A stretch of DNA of 64,000 bases from positions 1 through 64,000 of the forward strand of contig JAXMOZ010000008.1 in NCBI GenBank assembly GCA_034382075.1, read 5' to 3'. Numbering within the stretch: the stretch's first letter is position 1; each line of letters starts with the position of its first letter. The DNA comes from JAEULH01 sp034382075. GTDB taxonomy: Bacteria > Pseudomonadota > Alphaproteobacteria > Rhodospirillales > Defluviicoccaceae. A model generated the notes under the pieces. It did not search any database and was not told where the DNA came from. It was given only the letters and a program-made list of their open reading frames with translations. Made by a program: the position numbers and the translations under genes. Positions 57,769-64,000 of the stretch are shown in pieces.

Positions 57769-60669
57769 ATGCAAACACCGACAGCTCCCGACGCTGAATC
57801 GTCCATAGAGGCGGCGCGACAGCCCTCGCCCGCGCGGCCGTGGCGGAGCGCTCTCCGCCTCGCGCTTTGGATCCTTATCCCGCTCCTGTTGCTGGCACTG
57901 TCGGTATTCGTGGTGCCGACGTACGCCGCCCGCTATGTCGCCCGTAGCCAGCTTGAAGGCATGGGCGTCGCGACTGAGGGCATCAACACCCTAAAGATCG
58001 ATGTCTGGAACCGGGAGGTCTGGCTCGGACCGGTGCAGTTTCGGGGAGAAGCCGCACCTTTCGGGCATGTCGAGGAACTGGGGTTGAAGCTGGGCGTCAT
58101 GAACCTGTTTCAGCGACAGGCTTTGATCCGCGAGCTGGTAATCAAGGGTGTAGACCTTCAGCTGACTCGAGAAGAGGACGGAAAGCTGATCCTCAATGGC
58201 GTCGATCTGCGGCGAAAGGGCAGGGAGGAAGCAGAGAAACCTGCAGCTCAGGAGAGCAAGCCCTGGGGCGCCGGGATCGACAAGGTCCGCATCGTCGATA
58301 GCCGCATTTTCTTCACCGACCGAGCACGAGGGACGATCGAGCTCGCAGTCGCCAGCCTGGAGCTCGATGAGTTCCGAAGCTGGGAGCCCGAGCATGCAGG
58401 ACGCTTTCTCCTCGACGCCACGATCAACAACATGAGCTTCCGCGCCCAGGGCACGGCCAAACCATTCAGCGAGACAGCGAGCGCCGACGCGGAGGTGACC
58501 GTCGACGAGGTCGAGATCGAGAAGATCGCGCGCTACACCGGCCCGCTCGGCTTCGACCGCAGGTCGGGGGTGCTACGGGCCGACCTCTCCGCAACCGTAA
58601 GCGCCGCGGGCGGCGACGTGAACGGCACCGTGAAGGGCGAAATCGTCAATCGCAACGTCGATCAGAGCCGCCCTGACCAGGTCGCCCTCCGGTTCGATGA
58701 GGCCGTCCTGCTCCTCGATCACACCTTTCGCTTAGCCGGGGACGGCACCAACGCAGTGGACGGGCCGCTCAAGTTCTCGATCAAGGCGGCGAACCTGAGC
58801 GTCCCAGGCGGCTCGGGGTTGAGTGTCGCCTCGGGCGAGGTGGACCTTCCCGCGTTCAGTGTCAGAACGGGCGGGGGCCGCACGGAGGTCAGCTCGGAAG
58901 GGTCCGTCCGGCTCACCGGAGTCGCGAGCCGGCCAGCAGAGGCGGGCGCGGCAGGAGGCGCGTCTTTCGCCGCCTCCGACATCCAAACCGTAGCCAGGGG
59001 CCTACGCCTGGCACTTGAAAGCGGCGGCACCGACCTCGCCGGGGCGGTGAAGGTCACCGCCAGCGCTCTTCAGCTGGAGGCGCCGCAAGCTGGGGCGCCG
59101 GGGCCGCTAAAGGTCGCGGCGGACCGGGCGGCGCTGGCTCTTGCCAATCTGGCCGTCAAAACAGGCGGCGGCCAATCGTCTGTCGATGCCTCGGGAACAG
59201 TCGACGTTGACGAGCTTTCAGCGGAGCTGCCGGCTACCAGCGAGCAGCCTGCGGCGGAAGCCAAAGCGGGTCAGCTTCATGTTGATCTCCGGGAGATTGC
59301 CGCGCGGGTTGCGGAGGCCAACGAGTGGCGGGTCGCGTTCGACGCGGCCGTCGACGCGTTTACTGCCGCGGTTGGCGGCGGCGAGGTGGCCAAGGCCAGC
59401 CTCGGCAAGATCACCCTCGCCGGAGGCCACGCCGACCAAGCCATGCGGATCAGCGGCGACGAACTCAGCCTCGCCGGGGTCGCGGTCGATCTGACACGGG
59501 CGCCGCTCCCGAAGCCGGCTGCCGAAGCCGCGCCGGCGGCAGCTGTAGGAGCAGGCGGCGGACCCGACGGCGCTCCGACTTCGGCGGCCGACGGTCCAAA
59601 GCTCGTGCTGGGCCGCTTCGCTCTTGCGGATCCGGCGAAGGCCTCATTCACCGACGGCAGTGTCAGCCCGCCTGTCCGCATGGCCGCTGAGATCAACACG
59701 CTCCAGGTCAGCAACCTGAGCATGGAGGACCGAGAGCAGCCGACGGACATGCGGCTCTCGGCCGTCATCAACGGCTTCTCGCGGATCGACGCCTCCGGCT
59801 GGGCAAAGCCATTCGCCCCGAGCCCCAGCTTCGACATCCTGGCTCGGGTCAAAGACCTGGAGCTGCCGCCGCTCTCCCCGTATGCGGCTCAGGCGGTTGG
59901 CGTGAACATAGATGGCGGTCGGCTAAACCTGAAGGCGGACGCCAAAGCCGAACAGGCTGCGCTCGATGGACTGGTGCAGATAGATCTCCGCGGCCTCGCC
60001 TTCGGGACGCTGTCCAAGGAGGATGAGGAGCGGCTGTCGGCGAAGGTCGGAGTGCCGATCAACACGGTGGTGAGCCTGCTGCAGGACGCGGAAGGCAAGA
60101 TCGACCTGCGCGTTCCAATCTCCGGCAACCTGGCCTCACCGGACTTCGACCTCAGCGACGCCATCGGCCAAGCCGTAACCGGGGCGATGACGGCGGCTGT
60201 AACGGCCCCGTTCAAGCTCATCTTCGAGCCGGTCAACATGATCGCCGGCGGCGGAAGCTCTGGCCTGTCCTTGAAACCCATTCCTTTTGCCGCCGGCGAA
60301 GCTGCGATCACGCCGGAAGGACGGGTGTTCATCGACAGCTTGGCAAAGCTTCTGCAGCAGCGGCCTAAGCTCACGCTGCGGGTCTGCGGCAAGTCGACCG
60401 GGCAGGACGTAGCAGCTTTGCGCGCCCGTGGCGTCTTGCCTCAGCCCACGCCGGGTCCTCAAGCATCGAACGCGCAGCCCCGGGCTCCTGGGGCACAGCC
60501 GGACGAGCAGACCCGAGCGGAGCTCACCCGCCTGGCCGAAGAACGAACGGGAGCAGTCCGCCAGTATCTGGCCGAGCGGGCACGAGTTCCCGTTGCACGT
60601 ATCGGCGAATGCCGAGCCGCCTTCGAGCCGCAGAGCAAGGCGGGCCCACGCGCCGAGGCGAGCTTCTAG
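57769..60669 (+). CDS. AsmA-like DUF748 domain protein
   Basis: A 966-residue protein with an N-terminal membrane anchor (LRLALWILIPLLLLALSVFVVP) and a large periplasmic region of repetitive beta-strands, in the AsmA/DUF748 style: LKIDVWNREVWLGPVQFRGEA, LIRELVIKGVDLQLTREEDGKLIL, VDKVRIVDSRIFFTDRA-type segments, and the C-terminal LPPLSPYAAQAVGVNIDGGRLNLKADAKAEQAALDG. An OmpA-like end (GEAAITPEGRVFIDSLAKLLQQRPKLTLRVCGKST) closes it. Relatives such as YhdP, TamB and AsmA are linked to lipid transport. It follows the YihY-like gene by 72 nt. Confidence 0.8.
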   Translation: MQTPTAPDAESSIEAARQPSPARPWRSALRLALWILIPLLLLALSVFVVPTYAARYVARSQLEGMGVATEGINTLKIDVWNREVWLGPVQFRGEAAPFGHVEELGLKLGVMNLFQRQALIRELVIKGVDLQLTREEDGKLILNGVDLRRKGREEAEKPAAQESKPWGAGIDKVRIVDSRIFFTDRARGTIELAVASLELDEFRSWEPEHAGRFLLDATINNMSFRAQGTAKPFSETASADAEVTVDEVEIEKIARYTGPLGFDRRSGVLRADLSATVSAAGGDVNGTVKGEIVNRNVDQSRPDQVALRFDEAVLLLDHTFRLAGDGTNAVDGPLKFSIKAANLSVPGGSGLSVASGEVDLPAFSVRTGGGRTEVSSEGSVRLTGVASRPAEAGAAGGASFAASDIQTVARGLRLALESGGTDLAGAVKVTASALQLEAPQAGAPGPLKVAADRAALALANLAVKTGGGQSSVDASGTVDVDELSAELPATSEQPAAEAKAGQLHVDLREIAARVAEANEWRVAFDAAVDAFTAAVGGGEVAKASLGKITLAGGHADQAMRISGDELSLAGVAVDLTRAPLPKPAAEAAPAAAVGAGGGPDGAPTSAADGPKLVLGRFALADPAKASFTDGSVSPPVRMAAEINTLQVSNLSMEDREQPTDMRLSAVINGFSRIDASGWAKPFAPSPSFDILARVKDLELPPLSPYAAQAVGVNIDGGRLNLKADAKAEQAALDGLVQIDLRGLAFGTLSKEDEERLSAKVGVPINTVVSLLQDAEGKIDLRVPISGNLASPDFDLSDAIGQAVTGAMTAAVTAPFKLIFEPVNMIAGGGSSGLSLKPIPFAAGEAAITPEGRVFIDSLAKLLQQRPKLTLRVCGKSTGQDVAALRARGVLPQPTPGPQASNAQPRAPGAQPDEQTRAELTRLAEERTGAVRQYLAERARVPVARIGECRAAFEPQSKAGPRAEASF

Positions 60670-60686
60670 GGTAGATTGAGCGGCAA

Positions 60687-61862
60687 TTACTTGCTCAAGC
60701 TGCGCATGGCGCGGTCGATGCCTTCGAGCGTCAGTGGGAACATTCGCCCGCCAAATACTTGGCGCAGCAACTTCGTTGAGGCCGTGTAATCCCACCAATC
60801 CTCCGCCACCGGGTTGAGCCATATGGCGTGCTTGTAGACGTCCAGCAGACGCTCGAGCCACACGGCCCCGGGTTCGTCGTTCCAATGCTCGACGGATCCC
60901 CCCGGGTGGATTATCTCGTACGGGCTCATCGCCGCATCGCCGACGAAGATCACCTTGTAGTCGTGCGGGTAGGTGTGGAGCACATCGAGGGTTGCCGTCG
61001 TCTCGTTCGTCCGCCTCCGGTTATCGCGCCAGACCCGCTCGTACAGACAGTTGTGAAAGTAGAAGTACTCGAGGTGCTTGAACTCGCTGCGGGCGGCCGA
61101 GAACAGCTCCTCGCAGACCCTTACGTGTGGATCCATGGAGCCGCCGACATCCAGAAAGAGCAATACCTTAACGGCGTTGTGGCGCTCTCGCACCATCCTC
61201 AGGTCTAGGTATCCCTGCCGGGCCGTCGCGTCGATGGTGCCGGGAAGGTCCAACTCGTCCGCCGCCCCCTCCCGGGCAAAGCGGCGAAGCCGACGGAGTG
61301 CAATCTTGATGTTGCGGGTGCCGAGGTCGACGTCGGCCGACAGGTTTTGGAACTCACGCTTGTCCCAGACCTTCACCGCCCGGTTGTTGCGGTTCTTCTC
61401 CTGGCCGATGCGGATGCCCTCGGGGTTGTACCCGAAGGCGCCGAACGGCGAGGTTCCGGCGGTCCCGATCCACTTTGCGCCACCTTGGTGACGGCCCCGC
61501 TGCTCTTCCAGGCGCTGCCTCACCGTTTCCATCAGCTTGTCCCAGCCGCCCATTGCTGCGACGAGCGCCTTCTCCTCCTCGCTCAGTTCCCGCTCGGCCA
61601 GCTTGCGTAGCCACTCCTCCGGGATCTCGACGACGTCTCCGTCCTCCGGCGGCTCCAGCCCCTTGAACACCGTGCCGAAGACGCGATCGAACTTGTCCAG
61701 GTTGGTTTCGTCCTTAACCAGGCAGGAGCGGCTGATGTAATAGAAGTCATCGACGCTGTAGGCGGCGATGCCTGCGTCCATGGCCTCGATGAGGGTCAGG
61801 TACTCGCGCAGGCTGACCGGCAGCTTGGCTTGCCTCAGGGCGAGGAAGAAGCCGATGAACAT
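60687..61862 (-). CDS. CoxE-type VWA domain protein
   Basis: A 391-residue protein of the CoxE family. The MIDAS motif is DVGGSMDPHV (about residue 235). An N-terminal helical part has FIGFFLALRQAKLPVSLREYL, and the middle has a linker with RLEEQRGRHQGGAKWIGTAGTSPFG. CoxE/MoxR pairs act together as chaperone-like systems for metalloenzyme maturation. It lies 27 nt downstream of a MoxR ATPase gene, and no metalloenzyme target is in view. Confidence 0.9.
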   Translation of the reverse strand: MFIGFFLALRQAKLPVSLREYLTLIEAMDAGIAAYSVDDFYYISRSCLVKDETNLDKFDRVFGTVFKGLEPPEDGDVVEIPEEWLRKLAERELSEEEKALVAAMGGWDKLMETVRQRLEEQRGRHQGGAKWIGTAGTSPFGAFGYNPEGIRIGQEKNRNNRAVKVWDKREFQNLSADVDLGTRNIKIALRRLRRFAREGAADELDLPGTIDATARQGYLDLRMVRERHNAVKVLLFLDVGGSMDPHVRVCEELFSAARSEFKHLEYFYFHNCLYERVWRDNRRRTNETTATLDVLHTYPHDYKVIFVGDAAMSPYEIIHPGGSVEHWNDEPGAVWLERLLDVYKHAIWLNPVAEDWWDYTASTKLLRQVFGGRMFPLTLEGIDRAMRSLSK

Positions 61863-61889
61863 TGCGCTAACTCCCGCCGCATCTCCCGA

Positions 61890-62741
61890 TCATTTGCCCT
61901 CGCGCCGGTGGATGAAGGCCAGCCGCTCCAAGAGGTGCACATCCTGCTCGTTCTTTAGCAACGCGCCGTGGAGCGGAGGGATCAGCTTGCGGCCATCCGC
62001 GGAGCGCAGGACCTCGGGCGGGATCTCCTCTGCCATGAGCAGCTTGAGCCAATCCAGCAGCTCCGAGGTGGACGGCTTCTTCTTCAATCCCGGCACGTCC
62101 CGGATCTCGAAGAACACGGTCAGGGCCTCGTGCACCAGCCGCTTATGGATGTTCGAGAAGTGCACGGCCACGATCCGCTCCATGGTTTCGCGGTCCGGAA
62201 AGCGGATGTAGTGGAAGAAGCATCGGCGCAGGAACGCATCCGGTAGCTCCTTCTCGTTGTTGGAGGTGATGACGACGATCGGCCTCTGCCGCGCGACGAT
62301 CGTTTCCTTCGTCTCGTAGACGTGGAACTCCATCCGGTCGAGTTCGAGCAGCAGGTCGTTGGGGAACTCGATGTCGGCCTTGTCGATCTCGTCGATCAAC
62401 AGGACCGGGCGCGCCTCGCTGGTAAAACCCTCCCACAGTCGGCCCTTGACGATGTAGTTGCCAATGTCGTGGACGCGGGCATCGCCGAGTTGGCTGTCGC
62501 GCAGCCTGGCCACCGCGTCGTACTCGTACAGGCCCTGCTGCGCCTTCGTGGTCGACTTGATGTGCCACTGGATCAGCGGTACGCCGAGCGCCTTGGCAAT
62601 CTCATGGGCGAGGATCGTCTTGCCCGTCCCGGGCTCCCCCTTGACCAGCAGCGGCCGCTCCAGCGTCACCGCCGCGTTCACCGCAACCATCAGGTCCTTG
62701 GTGGCGACGTAGGTGTCGGTCCCCGCGAAACTTCCGATCAT
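61890..62741 (-). CDS. MoxR-family AAA+ ATPase
   Basis: A 283-residue AAA+ protein. Walker A GEPGTGKT, Walker B LLIDEIDKAD, sensor 1 VVITSNNEKELPDAFLRRC with the Arg pair, and a C-terminal helical lid ending in ERLAFIHRREGK. MoxR ATPases act with VWA proteins in enzyme maturation. It starts 77 nt after the hydrolase gene and leads the CoxE-type gene. The 283-residue length is the usual MoxR/CoxD range. Confidence 0.92.
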   Translation of the reverse strand: MIGSFAGTDTYVATKDLMVAVNAAVTLERPLLVKGEPGTGKTILAHEIAKALGVPLIQWHIKSTTKAQQGLYEYDAVARLRDSQLGDARVHDIGNYIVKGRLWEGFTSEARPVLLIDEIDKADIEFPNDLLLELDRMEFHVYETKETIVARQRPIVVITSNNEKELPDAFLRRCFFHYIRFPDRETMERIVAVHFSNIHKRLVHEALTVFFEIRDVPGLKKKPSTSELLDWLKLLMAEEIPPEVLRSADGRKLIPPLHGALLKNEQDVHLLERLAFIHRREGK

Positions 62742-62818
62742 GCGCCTCTCCTTTCGCCGCTGCTGCGCGCACGGTAGAAGCGCCTCATGGCGGCTGCAAG
62801 CCGCAGTCGTGCCAGCCG

Positions 62819-63724
62819 CTATGGTGACGGCAGCGCGGCCTCGCTGCAGGCCGCCGGTGCTTGGCCGCCCAGAGACTCAGCAAACACGCAGTTGCCCAGA
62901 TAGTTGAGGAGGCGCTCGCGGGTCTCGGTCATTTGGAAGGCCTGGATGTGGCTCGCCCCTTCGATCAGCCAGAGCGCCTTCGGCGGGCGCGCCGCCTCGA
63001 ACAGGTCCTCCGCGTGGCTCGGCGCCACGATCCGATCCTCCGCGCCATGAACGACGAGAATGGGCACGGGTGAGATCCCGGCGATGTCCTCCTCCGGGTG
63101 GTAGCGGTTGTCGATGGTGAACGACAACGGCACCTGCAGCAGCCAGGTCGGTTCGAACTCCGCGAGTTTCTCCCGGGCAATCCGCCGGTAGCTGGAGAAC
63201 GCACCCTCGACGATCAACCCGCGGACCTGCGTCCGCCGGGGTGAACGAACCAGGCTGGAGATGGCAACGCTGCCGCCGAGGCTTTGGCCGAAAACGGCAA
63301 TGCGGTTCGGATCGACCCCGTCCAGTTGGAAGGTCTGATCGATCGCTGCCATCGTGTCGCGGTGCAAGCCGTCCAGGTCGGTCTCGCCCGCGGATGCGCC
63401 AAATCCCCGGTAGTCGAAAAGGAAGACGTTGTATCCCTGGCTCGGCAGCCAAGCGACGCTGGCGATGTGGGTGCTGATGTTCTCGGCGTTGCCATGGACG
63501 AACAGGACGGTTCCTCTGGCCTCGTCATTGGCCGGCAGAAACCAGCCGTGAAGACGCACGCCGTCTGCCGCGTGAAACTCGACGTCCCGGTAGTCGAGGC
63601 CGATGACCTCGGGCGTGAGGACGTGCTCACGGGTGGGGTAGAACAGCAGGCTCGTGCAGCCATACAGCAGCACGCCGGCAAAGACGGCCGCCGCCAGGCG
63701 GAGCCAACGCTTCAGAAATACCAT
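62819..63724 (-). CDS. Lipoprotein alpha/beta hydrolase
   Basis: A 301-residue serine hydrolase. The lipoprotein signal (LAAAVFAGVLLYGC, lipobox LYGC) precedes an alpha/beta hydrolase fold: GTVLFVHGNAENIST oxyanion loop, nucleophile in FGQSLGGSVA, Asp in VHGAEDRIVA and His in EGASHIQAF. It belongs to the abhydrolase group with BEM46-like members. The ATG at 63724 overlaps the upstream outer-membrane protein stop by 13 nt; a longer frame to 63742 adds only 6 residues. Confidence 0.87.
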   Translation of the reverse strand: MVFLKRWLRLAAAVFAGVLLYGCTSLLFYPTREHVLTPEVIGLDYRDVEFHAADGVRLHGWFLPANDEARGTVLFVHGNAENISTHIASVAWLPSQGYNVFLFDYRGFGASAGETDLDGLHRDTMAAIDQTFQLDGVDPNRIAVFGQSLGGSVAISSLVRSPRRTQVRGLIVEGAFSSYRRIAREKLAEFEPTWLLQVPLSFTIDNRYHPEEDIAGISPVPILVVHGAEDRIVAPSHAEDLFEAARPPKALWLIEGASHIQAFQMTETRERLLNYLGNCVFAESLGGQAPAACSEAALPSP

Positions 63725-64000
63725 TGCAGGCTGGTCATCCACTCGGCGAAGGGGTCGCCGCCATCATTGCGGACACCGGCTTCAACGCGCAACGAAAGGT
63801 TGGCATCCAGGTGGAAGCCCTGGCCTAGGCTCAGCCCGTACCTGTCGGAAAGCCTGTCGCTGCCGGCGGTGGCCTGCCATTTCGCCTCCACCGCCGTCGA
63901 CCACCATGGCGTTATCGGCCATGAGAACGCGAGTTCCGGGCCGGCGCCGATGATCCTCGCGTCCCGCGTGTAGCGGTCCGCGAACAGGCTCGCGCCAATC
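63712..64000 (-). CDS. C-terminal part of an outer-membrane protein (cut by window edge)
   Basis: Only the last 95 residues lie in the window. They show alternating beta-barrel strands: ASLFADRYTRDARIIGAGPE, WWSTAVEAKWQATAG, YGLSLGQGFHLDANLSLRVEAG, and the end WMTSLQWYF, whose final Phe is the usual terminal barrel residue. Its stop overlaps the hydrolase start by 13 nt, so the two are co-translated. The beginning lies outside the window. Confidence 0.7.
   Translation of the reverse strand, partial: IGASLFADRYTRDARIIGAGPELAFSWPITPWWSTAVEAKWQATAGSDRLSDRYGLSLGQGFHLDANLSLRVEAGVRNDGGDPFAEWMTSLQWYF

Overview
The window is a 64-kb, high-GC stretch of ordinary chromosomal DNA. It is dense, with many 1-20 nt gene overlaps. 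The gene content suggests an alphaproteobacterium, probably Rhodospirillales-like: cheY-cheZ, an EcfG-like sigma factor with a GGAAC-N16-CGTT promoter, an IalB-family protein, a short TrmO, and a cd1-type denitrification cluster with Nnr-type sites. Genus cannot be fixed from the sequence alone.

Layout. 0.1-2.7 kb: cheY, cheZ, a translationally coupled unknown gene and a small exported protein. 2.7-9.2 kb: ECF sigma factor and ChaB, then housekeeping genes (trmO, rlmN, rhodanese, IalB-like protein, asparaginase, PPP phosphatase). 9.2-13.9 kb: an exopolysaccharide export module (beta-barrel, Wza-like lipoprotein, membrane-anchored repeat protein, O-antigen-ligase-like protein). 14.0-18.5 kb: OmpR-type two-component system divergent from a secreted EF-hand protein, then small envelope proteins. 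18.5-30.4 kb: DUF6064 protein, aldo/keto reductase, an O-antigen ligase fused to an MlaC-like domain, tRNA-Phe, TRIC channel, alanine dehydrogenase with a permease, YacG, RNase E/G and IF-1. 28.0-33.8 kb: a PAS histidine kinase and response regulator divergent from a kaiA-like/kaiB/kaiC operon; kaiC carries a one-base frameshift. 33.8-45.9 kb: a complete nirS-C-F-D-L-G-H-J-N operon for cytochrome cd1 nitrite reductase and heme d1, ending in a CbiX-like gene, divergent from nirI (NosR/NirI family) and apbE across two Nnr/FNR-type boxes. 45.9-48.8 kb: a bacteriohemerythrin, then an isolated phage packaging module (HNH nuclease, TerS, TerL). 49.0-55.8 kb: small conserved genes and gltD-gltB. 56.2-64 kb: YihY-type membrane protein, AsmA/DUF748-like protein, CoxE-type VWA protein with a MoxR ATPase, a lipoprotein hydrolase, and an outer-membrane protein cut by the window edge.

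The most interesting items are: (1) the proteobacterial Kai operon, whose first gene joins a degenerate receiver domain to a KaiA-C-terminal-like helical domain; (2) the polymerase/ligase-MlaC fusion, which suggests a link between glycan transfer and lipid binding; (3) the symmetric Nnr boxes between nirS and nirI, together with a flavinylation motif in NirI beside apbE; and (4) a CbiX-like chelatase with one dead half at the end of the heme d1 operon.
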